Part shown: piece by piece, positions 1 through 35,840 of the stretch
Position numbering within the stretch: position 1 is the stretch's first letter
Layout of the letters: each line of letters starts with the position of its first letter
Source: Scatophagus argus
Lineage: Eukaryota; Chordata; Actinopteri; Scatophagidae
Assembly (NCBI RefSeq): GCF_020382885.2
Contig: NC_058503.1
Coordinates: 17,245,535-17,309,534, forward strand
Direction of reading: 5' to 3'
DNA: 64,000 nt
Notes under the pieces: model-generated
Databases searched by the model: none
Seen by the model: only the letters and a program-made list of their open reading frames with translations
What the model was told of the DNA's origin: nothing
Program-made: the position numbers and the translations under genes

Positions 1-29
1 ATTGCCTGATGTTTTTCTTTTCTTTCTAG

Positions 30-114
30 ATTGGACAACATGAAGATGGGGCCATGAAGGATCCTGTGATAACTTAGGATAAACTGCATCTTTGTGCTTT
101 TCATCTATTCAAGA
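30..114 (+). other. possible exon (5' UTR exon of spopl or last exon of an upstream gene)
   Basis: A strong pyrimidine tract ends in TTTCTAG at 23-29, so an exon could begin at 30. One frame runs open for 15 codons and stops at the TAG ending at about 77, which would suit the last exon of an upstream plus-strand gene. Alternatively, a possible donor (AAGAG/GTGATG) near 115 would make this an internal non-coding exon of spopl. I recognise no protein family in the short peptide, so this is only a splice-site observation. Confidence 0.25.
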
Positions 115-1529
115 GGTGATGAGATCGTTTAAGTTCTTTTTTGATGCTTTGTCATTCAGATTTTATATTGAACTATTACAGCATAACGGCAATTCATTTG
201 CAGAAGTGTACTTTACAGAACAGTTCAACTTGCCCTTGCAAACATATGTCTGTTTACTCGATTTGAGGTCTGTTTGCTCAGGATCCCTCAATACCATCAG
301 TAATACTGACTTATAAGCAAAGACACCAGAGCTTCATTTTAGGGTCCCTACGGGCATTTTCATAAGGTCAGATTGCGCATTGTCTCAGAATTTAAATCTT
401 GATAAAGGAAAGACCAGCAGATGAAGATTTCAATGTAAACAAAAGGGGTAAAGCTGAAATCAGATGGCCCTGGGAACATACACACAAATGAACACATGCC
501 TATATCTGTACACTTTTTATCTGTACACAGTTTTACTCAAAGAAATAGTGAGGTGATGTAAATCAAATGACAGGAGACAAGGGCAGGAAGAAGGTGTAGT
601 CTTGGGAAGAAAGATGGTGTCAGAGCTAGCCTTTGTTGCGTTTTGCATATGAAAAGTGGATGTTATGACTAAGACAACATGCATTGGTCACATTTGCTGT
701 AATCGCCATAATCCTCGGCTGGCCGTAATAACTGACTGCTTGGTTGATACATGGATGAGTGTACACGTGTCATCGCTAAATTTTGTACAAGTTGACTTGT
801 CTCTTGCAATGCATCATTTATAAATCAGACTTCAAGCTTAGGTATTCATGCATTGATTTTTTTTTTTGTATGATGTATCTGTAGAGTTTTTTTAGTCCAT
901 TTTTCTATATTTATCATTTCCTTTTGGTATTCACTGTTGTAAATGAGTTTTAAGTTGTTAATCTAGCTAGCTTTACCTTCAGAAAGGCTTTCCATCTCAC
1001 TCTGGAGTCATTCACTTTTGACAAGCATTGGAAGGTTTTCAGTTTAACAGAAAAACTGATTGAGTTGCAGGGTTGGATTACAACTCATTTAGTCTGAGGT
1101 ATTTGGGTGATGGGGAATTTAAAAGATACTTTTTAGGAATTTCAGAGTAACGTGTTCTTAGAAATATTTTTGATCATTTCCTGTCAATGTGTTAGAATTG
1201 ACTGATTTGATAAGATGTTTTCCCTCCTCTCTGAAATCTTGTGGAACGCTTATTGCATACATATTGTTGAAATTACCAGAGGTTCATGTCTGTATTACAA
1301 GACCTGTTCATGCAGTAAGCTATTATTTTTGATGCATCACATGTGCAGGATTTTACTGTCTCTATTTTTTCATCTTTATCCTGACCAGGCATTTCAAATG
1401 GTTGAGGTGAAATTATCTCATGTGTGTAATTTATGCTTTAAATTTGTGCAAAAAAATAACGTTACTTACTGTTTTGTTTGAATGATTAGTGCTTTAAGGA
1501 CGAGAGTGAGTGGTACCACAAAACCAGTG
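115..1529. other. non-coding stretch upstream of the spopl start codon
   Basis: AT-rich sequence without a supportable coding exon. It probably holds spopl 5' UTR and intron sequence. A possible acceptor ending in TTTAAG lies near 1499, about 30 bases before the spopl ATG. I see no recognisable repeat or RNA gene here. Confidence 0.4.
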
Positions 1530-8403
<6,874 letters not shown>

Positions 8404-11400
8404 CTGCCTGACTGTGCCCCAGGACTGTACTGGCGGTGTGAAGCATGGGTTTACAATGGAAGGACTAGCGAGGGAACCACTCTTATTTCCACCAAAACTG
8501 AACACACTTGAAATAAAGAAGAGTGGAGCTTCCTGGCCAAGGATGTGGGGAGGCTGGCACGTGGATGACTGACATCAGCAGATTGGGAAAAAATTGGTAA
8601 ACTTGGTGTTGCTTGCTTGCTTTGCTGCCCCAACTGAATTCTGTTCAGCCTGGGTAGCAAGTCAAGGTGACTGCTACTGTTTTTTTTTCCTGTAATTTTG
8701 GAAATGGCCTTAATATATCTGCCATTGCTCTGGAGCTACTCTAGAGTACTTTGTCTATTTTACTCTGTGCCTGCCTTGTCACAAAGACCAGGCCTCCTCC
8801 AGGTTGCACTAGTTCCCATGAATAGTCATTTTGATATGGAGTTCTATAGGAACGTAACAAAGGTTTAACTAAGTGGGAAATATTATATATTTGTAATGTT
8901 TAGCCCGTTTTGTGACTAGACATTAAAAGGCATGAACACTTTCAGTGCAAGGTCAGTTCTTTACACTTTTTAAAAAATGTGTATGCCCCATATTGATGGC
9001 ACCATTTCTATGTAAATGACAGTTGAACCATCTTCAGAAGACCAGTGTACAAGAAAGTCTGTTGCATAATTGTGGGGGGAAAAAAAAATGTGATCTGCCA
9101 TTATGACGATCCAGTGTCAATCCTTATGATACATGTAAGATGGAAAAGTGTCTATACTTTGGCCCTAATATATTAAAACATTGGAAATATATGGAAATAT
9201 TTACTCAGTCTCCCATTTTTGGACAACATATTCCAGATCATACGTCTGTGAACTGTTATAGATTCAATTTTGAGAATTTTCTGTCCTTAGTATCGCCAAC
9301 TTGCAAATATTATATATTCTCAATATATTGTGGTTAACTAAAAGTGGAGAGACTAATGCATGGTCATGTTATTGTCAAAGAAAGTGTCCAAGTACCAATT
9401 TTGTTTTTAACAATTTATTTTCTGCAATTATCTGACATATTTGTGCAGAATTAAATGAATTGAGTATGTGCAAAAAAATTTCCTCTAACATGCTTGGATA
9501 TTTGTAGGATGCTGAGCATCACTTCTACTGGCAATGTTATTCTGTGTTTGAAAGGGGGGTTGTCATGTTTATTCAGTTCGTCTCGTATGTAGCGTGGTGT
9601 GATCGACACTTCAGAGGATTTTGTAAATTAAAAGAGAAACATCATTTTTACATGATATTACTCATCATTCAGCGTCATGTTGAGATGTTAAACCTCTTTT
9701 GTTTGGGAGCAAAAAAGATGAAGTTGTTGTCTGCAAGAATGCCTGCATTAACCCATTAAACCATTTTCCAGCAGTCTCAAGTAGCCCATTTTTTTCTTCT
9801 CCCCGCTGGGGATTGTTTAAATCAATGTGACAAGAGATTTCAGTTTTCAGGAAGGGTGATTATTATCTACACTTTCTTTTTAATGATAATGTTAATGGAT
9901 GTGGATGTCAGGCTGAGGTGTCTCTCCCTCTCTACCCGTCTTTCTCTCCAGTGGTTTTCTTTTAAATAGAAGATTAGAAAACAACAACACAGTGATAATC
10001 AAAAGAAAGAGTTCTTAAACTGCATTAGCATAGTATCATGTTTAATGTCAAACCTTTCACAGCACAAAGACTTTTTTCCCCCTTTGTTTTATGTGTGAAA
10101 GCTCTGCACAAGCTTTAATTAAAGTGAACGCGAGACCGCTGTGTCCTGCCGGAACGCAACGTCTTCATCGGCAGCTTGCTGATCCTCATCCGCCCCTCAG
10201 CACAGATCTCAGGAAAAGACCTGATACCATCTATGCTTTAGGACGCCTCTCCAACCTTTTGTCTTCCTCTTTCGCTTCCCTCTACTAACTGTAACGCTTG
10301 AAGGTGCAGATGCCTGATGTCTTATGGACTGTAGGAAGTGAAATTGTTCAAAGAAGTTGTGGGTAATGACATGGGAACAGAACATTTGAGGCTTGAATTT
10401 AAATATGGGCTTGGTAAGTTCTTATGTGAGAATACCTTTGTCATGATGCCGAAGAAGAGTGTTAACTTAAACCATTTCCACGATTAAGAAGAGCCATAAC
10501 AGAGATATTGTTAATTTTCTGTGGTCCTCCGCATCCCAGGAGAAGTTTTATGATCAAGATGCTTTTTTTAACCATTGTACTTTCCTGGGATTCATCTTTG
10601 TGAGGACGGATGGGTGAGGAGTTGTTGACAAACTGAGTAAAGCGTCAGGCACTTGTCAAACCCAGTTGTGGAGTGCATGTGATCCTATCGTTAGAGAAAG
10701 CATTTGTGGATTGAGAGTGTTTGCAGACAGAGTTAATGCATGTATTCAACAAAAACATGTTTTTATCTCTGGGGATAATATTGGCATTTTTGTTTTTCCC
10801 ATTCCAGCGAACTGAAAACAAGCAGCAAAATCTGACTTTTACCACTGATGATGAAGTAAACTGTTTTCCTGCTGCACTGACATAAATGTCACTTCACATG
10901 TTATTGTTAGTTTGAACACAAGTGATACTAAAATGAACAGGAGTAGGGCTGCACTATAAGGCAAAAAATAGTGACATTGCAATATGATGGCATTGCAATT
11001 TCAATTTTCACTGAAATAAATATTGTGACATTTTTGTGTGAGACATTTTGTTCTCTCACATCAGGATAACATTTGTACTCCCTCTGTGGCACTACATGCT
11101 TCATTATGATGATCTGTTTTGTCACACATTTGACTTTAGCTTCTGCAAGCTGTTTTTTTTTCACTTGCCTATACTGTATACTATTTTGATTCATTGTGCC
11201 ACCCTAAACAAGATGTAAATGTAATTTTAAAAATTAGCGTAACTATTATTTATTTATTTACTTATTTTTTAGAAAATTACACCTGAAATTATCAGTGTTA
11301 ATTGTCAAATGAGAGTATAACATGAGCAGCTGGCTAACTGAGAAAAAGTCATTTGTGGTTTAAATGTCTAATAATGTAGTATATAAGTATTATCACCCCA

Positions 11401-13900
11401 GAAAAACATGAAAAGTGAAATGTGATGTTAATATTTCTCTGCTTTTTGCGAGCACTGGTATGTGTGCAGCATGAAAGCCTGGTGTGACTTGATGCCTAAA
11501 GAGTAGGTGCCTCACCCTGATCAGATAAGAGTAATGGAAGCGAATGAAAAGACCCCTGTCCCTGATGGCCGCAGCAAAATGGATGTGCTCCCCGAGGTGT
11601 ACCTCTGGTATCATCCACGCCTGTGGACACAGATTTATTGCCCATTAAAAAGCTACACTGAAATGTACTTCTTAAAATGGCGTGTTTATCCTGTTGAGAA
11701 GCCCTTGTAGGTGCGAAACGAGACAACTGTGAACACAGACAGACTGAGGCTGGGTCAGTGTGACAATATGCTGGGAGTCAAGTTCAAATAAGGTTTAATG
11801 CCATACAAACCTAAAATTTCTTTACAATTTCATATTAATAAAATGAATCCAAGATGAAATCAAATATTCCAAAATGAACATTTTTACTTACACTATACAC
11901 ACAGCAGTGCTCTTATTTCCCATCTTACAGAGGAAACTGTTTTAAACAAGAATAAGCAAGCAGGAACTCAAAATAGGGTACAATCTGCAAGGATTACAAA
12001 AATGGAAATCAAAGCAATCTCTAACTGTGAGCAATAAATATGACATCTACATCATTTACATGATATCGCTTAACAAACACCAAAAATAAGGAACGGTATA
12101 CTTCACTGATATATTTCTTTGGGGAAAAAAAAGAATAAACTGACATTGTTTACTCTGAAGCCATAAGTAAACACATTTAGTTTTAGAGTTACATGTTAAT
12201 ATATAGTATTTGCACAAAGGAGCAGAACTAAAACATCCACACAGATCAACTCGAATTCATTAATTTCCTTATCGTGCACCTCTCCTCGGGTATCATGTGA
12301 CGGGATCATTTACAGCTGATGGGGAAAGACATTGGATACAGAAAATAGAGTAACATTGTCCAAAATAATTGCCATGTGCTAAGTCATTGGCACATTCCCT
12401 AGTCTAAAGACCCCGAATACACGCAATCAGCACAACTTATGACAATGTGTTGATGGTTTTCAACAGAACCTTTTAAAACCATGTCAGTGATTGCAAGTCA
12501 AAGCACATTACACCATTTACAACAAGACTGGATGTTATCCACTTTAACACAAAAGTCAGTCAACTTAAATCTGCTGTACAATCGGGAAATGTCTGACATT
12601 TTGAAATTTAGTCCCACTTCTCATTAAAATTCCAGACAGATTTTTCTTTTTTTCTTTCTTTTTTTTTTTTGTTTTGGCTTTTGGTTTCTCCACTCATAGT
12701 CTTAGGTAAAAGAAATTTCCCAGGCTAATTAAAGCCTATTAAAGACAGGTAATGTCAGGGCTGGTGGCAGGACCATGACAAAGTGCTGATAATTGTCTGC
12801 CAGACTCACTAAATCCACCTGTCCTGCAATTATCGCTCCCCCTGCCCCCCGCCTCTCCTGACACATTAATCCACTGCGGGGCCCTTCAGCAGGCTGATGC
12901 CTCAAAGTGCATCCTGCAAACACAGATGCTGGATTTCAGCACAGCATACACCTGCCTTATGATGATTGTGGCAGAAAACCAACACATTTTAAGGAGCACA
13001 CAAGCCTGCAGCCAGGTTATACGATGATGGGTTCCTACATGTGTAATGACTTATGACTAGACTTCCTGATTGCCTTTGGATTAGATGTGTCTGTCAGATC
13101 AGTTTATTTTGTATAATCACTCAATTCACTTCATTTCACTCCCTGTTAGAGGTAAAACATAGACTGTAAGGCCATATTCATTATTCAGAGCTGCTTGAAA
13201 AAATACCCATTGATCAAATTAATTTAAAATATTACAAACGATCCTGTCTTTGTTGTGTTAACAGGTACAAACGGATGTTAGCTCTGGTTCAAACGCAATG
13301 AACAGATCATTTTGACTAATCAGTCAGTGTGTTTCAAATGTAGAATATCTAATTTTATGCCCCGTTGAATGACTATTCGAATGCCTTGGCAATGAAATAA
13401 TTAACATGATTGAAAGTTTTGTCATATTTCATCCCATGACTGGCTGAGGTGAGGAAATTGCTTTACATTAGCTTCAATGCAGCACTGGCACAGAAGTCAG
13501 GATGCACTTCCCAACTGGGAGGCTGCTTGCCTATGGTCTAGCCTTGAAGAAAACATCTGGACAACATGCTAATTATACCAGAGGTTTACGCAGAACATGT
13601 GCTGTTGAGATGGGGAGGAGTCACCCAGGGTTGGTAGCTAGCTCAGAATCCCAGATCAACCCCTAAAACCAAATCCCTGGACACCTAACTGTCTCAAGTT
13701 TCAGATCTGTATACGTGCCTGCAGTATATACAAAGGTTTCATGTAACAATACATCAAATCTCTCTAGAGTGTATCCCATTATAAGCTGCACTTTCTGCAA
13801 CATGTCTCAGGTATTTAGGTATTTGGGGACAAGGAGCTTAAAGGTTGACATTTACATCAAAGGTCGAACAAAAGGTTGATGCATACTAACAACTGCTAGA
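8404..13900. other. convergent intergenic and 3' UTR region between spopl and nxph2
   Basis: No coding exon could be supported. The left part probably holds spopl 3' UTR (AATAAA at 8512-8517, ATTAAA-like signal near 8920). The right part probably holds nxph2 3' UTR on the minus strand; AATAAA in minus orientation lies at 13103-13108 and another near 11634. Long T and A runs occur at 12646-12670. Open frames of 60-90 codons at 9140-11710 show no family motif and lack convincing splice sites. Confidence 0.5.
10944..11015. repeat. relic of a teleost interspersed repeat (GGGCTGCAC type)
   Basis: The stretch begins with GGGCTGCACTATAAGG and continues with 'gcaatatg' and 'ttgcaatttc' motifs. This resembles a common fish interspersed repeat that begins GGGCTGCACGATAT. 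It is short and degenerate, and the family assignment is from memory. Confidence 0.35.
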
Positions 13901-29475
<15,575 letters not shown>

Positions 29476-29580
29476 GTTCACAGACTTCTCGACTTATTCG
29501 AAATGAGCGGCGCTTAAATCCTCTGTGGGAGATTTGGAGAGGGACAGACGTACATGCCGTTGAAGCATTGCTGTGATCAC
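29476..29580 (-). other. nxph2: 5' UTR part of the first coding exon of nxph2
   Basis: On the minus strand the sequence reads TTCCTTGCAG/GTGATC at 29581/29580, a good acceptor. The exon carrying the start codon would therefore span 29580-29431, with 105 nt of leader. This implies at least one more upstream non-coding exon. It is inferred from splice motifs only. Confidence 0.55.
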
Positions 29581-29707
29581 CTGCAAGGAAAAGTGGAAAT
29601 AATTACCAAGTTAAATCACTTAAAACCCCTTTGTTAAATTAGGATGAACCTCACATGTAGCATGTTTGAATCTTATCTTAAGAAGACAATAAAAACTTTT
29701 CCCTTAC

Positions 29708-30250
29708 CGTTTCTTTTCTAATGTAATACCTCAGTTAATTGCGGGAGGCGGCTGGTGTCATCCTTGTTCAATCCACTTTCGGGAAAGAGTCCTAAAATCC
29801 CCTCAAACGTCCTCCGTCTCTCAGGATGTTGAGTGAATTTTCGCCGAGCTGCTGGGACACTTGGATTTCTCTACAAACGAGCTGAAGCGGCTACACACTG
29901 AGTGGCTCGTTTGAAACACGCTCCTCTAAGTTGCGAAAGAAGCCCAACCGAAATAAACTGCACGCTTTATTGTTCCCTCCTCAATCCCGAGCTGCGGTGG
30001 TGCTAACACAATGGCGATGTACTCGGTCTGTATAGCCAAGTGAGCCCGTATCCCAGTGGCAGGACTGCAGTCAGTCAGACGGCAGTCCGCTCGCTGTGCG
30101 CTCTCCTCAGCTGCTCTACTTGTTTTCAGTGCGCAAAATCCTCCGCTGCGCGTTTGGAGACTCCAAGGTCGGCGCGCATCAGTGCAGAGAGACAAACCCA
30201 AGATCTACCTTTGGGGTCTTACTCCCTCCTCCTCGGAGACAAGTAAAATG
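29708..30250 (-). promoter_or_regulatory. nxph2: probable first non-coding exon and promoter region of nxph2
   Basis: A minus-strand donor AAACG/GTAAGGG sits at 29708/29707 and could splice to the acceptor at 29581. Upstream, about 29740-30250 is clearly richer in G, C and CpG than the surrounding AT-rich DNA. This fits a CpG-type promoter. The transcription start cannot be placed from sequence alone. Confidence 0.4.
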
Positions 30251-31439
30251 CTTGATGTCACTGATATCAGGTTTTGTTCAGCAAGTCGTCCACGTTTTTA
30301 ACCCTTTAAACGTTGAGACGTGTAATCTCACCGTCACAAATTGTACTTTTTACAGTTACAGCCCAGTCGTCGGCGATGGATGAATAACCTGGCATATAAA
30401 TCCAGTCCCATTAGACTAAACGCAGCCGTGACTGTCCCGCACCTTGTGAGGTGTTATTGAAGAGCTATGGACTCCATATAAACACTTTTTTAAAAATTAT
30501 TAATTTAGTTTGCACAGTGACAACTTCCAGCTCGCAAACACACTCACGTCACTTGGGTGTTTGAATCAAACCGGTGAAAGACACACTGGTGAGTGATCTT
30601 GGCTGACGCTGCAGTCGTGACCACACGGTGCAGACAGCTAAAGGTCAGCCGTCGTGCTCCTGGATATACACAGGCAGTAACACCTGCTACTGTGAATAAG
30701 ACTGGAATTTAGGGATCCATGTGACTCTGGCGCCACCACATGGCTTCAAGTAGCCATCTCACCTTTTACAAGAAAGATGTTGAAGTTGCAGTTTGTTCAC
30801 GGTTTCGTTTTACATCTGGTAGTTGTAAACCGTCTGATTTATATAATTTTTTTTAATCTGACTGTTTCCAAGACTAATGAAAATAAACTCTCTCTGTATA
30901 CAGGCTTTAATGGCTCTTTGGGGCAATGCAGTTAAAATATGAAGGTGAAATAATGAAACACAAGAGCAGCAGTTCAGAACAAAATGTTGCTGACTGAACC
31001 ACTGAAGCACGATCAGTTCAGTGTGAAGGTGTCTCCTTACAAGGCATCTGGTGCCTGCCATCCTCTCTGTGACCACAGTCATACCAGGGTGCAATTAAAA
31101 TGAACAAATTAACATCTTTAACATCACTGATGAATTAAGAGTTTCCAGTAAATCAGTTGTAAAGTTGCCCTCTGACTCCTGACATCAATTTCTTTTATTA
31201 TTGAATTATGTCAATGTTTTGCTCTTAAAAATGTTTGTATTTATGTATATGTATGTGTCCATTAAAAAGTTCAGTGTTCTGTACTATAAGACAAAAGCAG
31301 CCTGGATACTGTGTTAATAAAATGACACTATCGTATGGTAGTGTGTGCTTTCACTGGTCATTTGCTGAAGGTACACTTACATACAGGCAGACCAAAGCAA
31401 AAGATTCTGGCAGAGTGGCTCTTATACACAAGCATTTCA

Positions 31440-31960
31440 GACTGGAATGCTTAAGTGACTTGTTTGAGTTCAGAGTGTCGCGCCTTGGGTTTTGTCTTTT
31501 GCTTTTGGAGTCCATGTGCCGTGTTTCATGTTCGTCTTGTCATGTGTTTCCACGCATTAGGTTCTAAGATTTTGTCATGTCCTGTTTTATTTTGAAAGCA
31601 GTACTTCCCCTGTGTGTCTCTTTTTCATGTAGCTTTGCTTTGGGTTATCCTGATTGCTTTCTCCTCCCCTTATGTGTTTCACCTGTTTCTCGTTATGTTG
31701 GCTATTTAGTCCTCGTCTTCCCCGTCACTGTTTGCTGGGTTGTTTTTTGGGGTTCATGCTGGATTTTGTTTTGTTTTCTTTTCTTTTCTTTTCTTTTCTT
31801 GTCTCGTCTCGTCTCGTCTCGTCTCGTCTCGTCTCGTCTTGCCATGATTTTTGCCACAGCCTTTTGTTGTTCCTTGTGCCACAGTGTGTGTGCCTGTTTA
31901 GAGTTTTTGTGTTATAATTAAAAGAATATTATTTTGGACCACTGGCTTTCTGCCCTTTAT
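31440..31960. repeat. T-rich interspersed repeat of unclear class
   Basis: A long pyrimidine-rich stretch with repeated 'catgtttt', 'cctgttt' and 'gtgttt' words ends near 'attaaaagaatatt'. It resembles a class of fish repeats I know by style but cannot name. A similar word pattern occurs at about 49690-49960. The open frames here are low-complexity Leu/Ser/Phe strings and not genes. Confidence 0.4.
31771..31840. repeat. adjacent pentanucleotide arrays (TTTTC)n then (GTCTC)n
   Basis: About six TTTTC-like units (31771-31800) are followed directly by eight GTCTC-like units (31801-31840, the last one GTCTT). The two arrays have the same period. Confidence 0.9.
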
Positions 31961-32929
31961 GGACTCTGCAAAAGGGTTCAGCCCTCTGCGTCAGCGACGC
32001 CTTACCTTTTTGACACAAAGTGATTCTTATCAACTTTGCTTCCACAAATCACATATTTAAAGGACTTAAAATACTATCTTGCACTGCTTTGCTTTTTAAA
32101 ATTATATTTACTTTGCTTTTCATGATGACTGAAGTGCAAACAGCCACCATATGGAGTTAAACATCCACTGAACTCTGAACACTAATACCAACCCGAGAGT
32201 CTCTTTATTGTGATAACTGTCACCTCTAGGATTAGTAGGCATATGTAACTGATTAACTATTGCCATGATTATTGGTTGTCTGCTGGAAGACTGTCAGGGT
32301 TTTACATCAGGATTGGAAAACTTTGCTTCAAGTGATGATAACACATGGCTGACTTATTAGAGCCACACATAAAATAATCAGCAATCTAACAGACAAACAA
32401 ACTGGACATGAACTTTGAAATTTGAGATAATCAAGGACAGAACTGACAGTTTATCTGACAGAATTATATTGTTAAATTACAGAAATGTCCTGTATGGGGA
32501 GTTGTTAACCAGTAGAAAATATCTACCCCATGTTTTTACGTGCTTGGCACCACCATCTGGCTGAACAGGATAAGCACTTTGTAGTTTGCCGCAGCATCGA
32601 AACAACATTGGCACACGAGTTTGTTTTGTTTTTTTGTCATAAAAGGCTCTTTTTGATTGATTTGAGAGGACTGAGCAGTTGGAAAGTCAGATGTTTATGT
32701 TTTTTGAAGATTTTAATTAAATTTACTCTTTGAATGATAATATTTCTGTGTGTCATAAACCGCTCAAAATATTGTACGTGGTTATTTTTCGCGCTGGATT
32801 CTCAGCTTTGATCAGCTCATTATCATTCATAATTAGTTTCATTCCCCTGTCTATGAACTGCACGTGATAAGATGCTGCTTGGAGCTAATTTATTAAGTGC
32901 GGTCTGTCTCGTAATGAGGCCAAAAAAGA

Positions 32930-33388
32930 CACTATGTAGACAAAAGTATCCAGACACACCTCTTCATGGAGGGATAGTCTTTCAGGGGTTGGGCTTGGCC
33001 CCTTACTTCCAGTAAAGGGAAATGCTTCAGCATACCAAGACGTTTTGGGACAATGCTATGCTTCCAGCTTTGTGGCAACAGTTTGGGGAAGGCCCTTTTC
33101 TATTCTAGCATGACTGTGCCCCAGTGCACAAACAAGAGGTCCATAAAGACATGATTGGATGAGTTTGGTGTGGAAGAACTTGATTAGCCCACACAGAGCC
33201 CTCAACCTCATCAAAGGCCTCTGGAATGAAATGAGACGGATAGCGAGCCAGTCCTATTCATCCAACGTCAGTGTCTGACCCAGAAGAGCGAAAGCTGTTA
33301 TAGCTGCAAAGCTGTCTATTTAAAATGAGATGTCATTAAAGTCTGGTCTAATGGTCAAATGTCCCAATGCTTTTGTCAAAATAATGTA
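32930..33388 (+). mobile_element. degenerate Tc1/mariner relic
   Basis: The relic starts with CACTATGTAGACAAAAGTAT and ends with an inverted version (CAATGCTTTTGTCAAAATAATG). Between them are fragments of the C-terminal part of a Tc1 transposase frame (around CATGACTGTGCCCCAGTGCA, then words matching the GVEEL and SLDP-like region). It is truncated and frameshifted, about 460 bp, and non-autonomous. The same Tc1 family recurs in intron 1 of UGT copies 2 and 3. Confidence 0.75.
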
Positions 33389-35609
33389 TTTTAACTATGC
33401 CAGTTCCCAAAAAAGTTTTTAGAAAACAGAAGGATTCAAAATACATCTTACAGATGTGTGGATGTGGTTTGAAGGGTTTACATAACCGCCCTCATTATTG
33501 CACAACAGTACATCACTGACATTTGCATGTAATTCTGTTTCTGTGTCTCCATGCCCACACAAGAAGCATTTAAGATGCATTTTCAGTTATCTGTCTGAGA
33601 GAACAGAAACATATGGATTATAATCAAAGCAGCTGTCTACAGGATTTCCAAAAGTAATCATATAATTGTGTTTTAGGTTGTGTGAGCTGTTAAAGTACTT
33701 TTGAGTGCAAATCAAAACTGTCATTGAACAGATCCAGTGGAGATGGTGACAGAGGTTGATCGCTGCCACTGTTGATTTGTTGCCTTATGACATGCGGATT
33801 TCCTTTCATGTTTCAAAACATAAAATGTTATATGACTGTACTGCACTTAGGCAGGTGTGCAGTAATGATAAAACGAGTAACCTTTAAAGTGGGTTATAGA
33901 GAAATAAAAGTAGGATTTTATACATGCACTAATAAATATATGCTGTGATGATTAAACAGTTTGTAAAGGAAGTAAACATATCTAAATGTAATGATGGTGG
34001 CGTCCCTCTCCATGACACCAACCCAACCTGAGATTAACACGAACTTTGACATAAAACACAACTCATTTCCCCCCTGTAAGAATATTTGAAAAGGCTCTCT
34101 TGTCCCTCGTTCTGTGCGACAGGGAGAGAACACAGGAAACCTTGAGTTAAATGTGGAGCAAGCAGTCAGCAGGTAGCATTTCCACCATTTGTGAAACTAA
34201 TCTCTACAATCAAAAGGTGATTTGTGGTAATGCTGCTGAGTAACACACTAATGCTAACAATGGTGGATGGGTGGACACCACAGAGTGACACTGTTATCCA
34301 CAGAGTCAAGCAGCTGAGTAGCTAAACACATTTAATTTCATACAAGTTGTCAGATGCCAGAATCAGTTTTCCACCTTGCTTTGTTAATGCACTTCAATTT
34401 TAAAAGTTATGTTTGAATATGCCCCTGAGTCACCTTTCTGGAATAGCCACAATATCAGTCAGACTGGGCAGCTCAGACGCAGTAAAATTTCTGGAACACA
34501 TTCAATACGGTCAGAAAATCTGTCTCAGCAGAAGAATGAATGTGTCAGTGAATTAAAATGCAAAAAAAGACCATTTCCTTGAACGACAAAAACTGTGAAT
34601 CAGCCAGTTTTGAAGTGAATAGAAACAGTATTTTTAACATAATGTGTTATTTGTGAGTGTCATTTGTGTTGTTTGCAGTGACTAACCATTAGCTGAATCT
34701 GCTGCTCATTTTGGCTTTATAGCTTTATAGCTTTAAGTTTATTGTCTATATAATTAGTGCTGAAAGGAGGAAAACAATCCAAAAAAATCACCACACCACC
34801 AGTTATTCTACCTCAATTTTCAACTTCCATTCATGCCAACAGTTTGAATATGCAGGAAAGTGTAAGGGACTTACAAATTTAGAATGGAAGCAAGACCAGT
34901 CCCATACGAGCTCTCATACTAGTCATTTATTAACTCAAAGATCAACTGCAACCTGTTACTGCAAAGGTACAGATTGCGTGACTGTATAGAAGAAAGGAGG
35001 TGCCAAACTCTGAAAGTCGTGAGAGAAAAAAGGTTATGGATTGCGCACAGTGACTCTGCATCTAGAGATTATGAAACTTCCTCTCAATCAGACTCAGCTC
35101 ATCCACTCCTCTCACGCACAGTTCAGCATTAGGTCAGCTTCCTTTTACCTTATGAACATTCCAGTTCCTCTCAGTTGCGGTCTTGCTTTGCTAAAAAGAA
35201 ACGGGACGCGTTTGTCCAGGTATTACAGCCTGGTTCAGACTGGTGATGAAGGGCTGCGCAAGTTTCACTGGAGTGCAGTCAAGCCTTTCTAGAGCACTTT
35301 GGAAGCTGAGATATGATATTATCTGTATGTCTAAAACAAAGCTTGTACATCCTGTTGCACGCAAGTGTTATAGACGTATATTTTTTCTGGTCAGGTACAT
35401 TTTTGGACTGTTTCTCTCCATCGACTTTCACAGTGTTTCTCTTGTTTGTACACAACTAATAAGGCAAATAATAATGAAGAAAAAGAGAGATAAGTTAAAA
35501 GTTGCAGAAATAGTTGCCTCCATTGTGACCTCAAACAGGCTTGAGGGGGAGTTATTTTAGACACTGTTTCTGACCATCCAATAATCACTTAGGTTGAAGC
35601 ATTATGACT

Positions 35610-35840
35610 ACTCTAGATGTCAGAGCACCCCAAAACCAAGATGGGGTCCTGACCAAATCGAGATCAAGTGAAGACCACTGAAAGACAAACGTATGATATC
35701 AAAATTTAATGTAAGTAGAATATGTGTATTGCATTAGTCGATTCTTAGACAAGAGCAAGACCTTCAAAAAGTGGTCTTGAGATTGGTCTCGCGATCAAGA
35801 CCAGTTTCAAATACCACTACAACCTTTAACCTGGTTAAAT
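35610..35840. repeat. degenerate repeat rich in GACC/GGTC words
   Basis: Words such as 'gacc', 'gatcaag', 'gtcttgag' and 'ggtctcg' recur in both orientations. They resemble a fish repeat composed of GGTCTTG/CAAGACC units. Assignment is tentative. Confidence 0.35.

Noticed and set aside
11393-11726. Overlapping open frames on both strands as a small gene
   Set aside because: No motif, no splice sites and no second exon were found. Open frames of about 70 codons are expected by chance.
31801-31840. CRISPR-like array of short repeats
   Set aside because: Five-base units without spacers in a vertebrate genome are an ordinary microsatellite.
31577-31921. Long overlapping open frames with Leu, Ser and Phe runs
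   Set aside because: They come from T-rich and pentanucleotide repeat sequence and show no domain or splice context.
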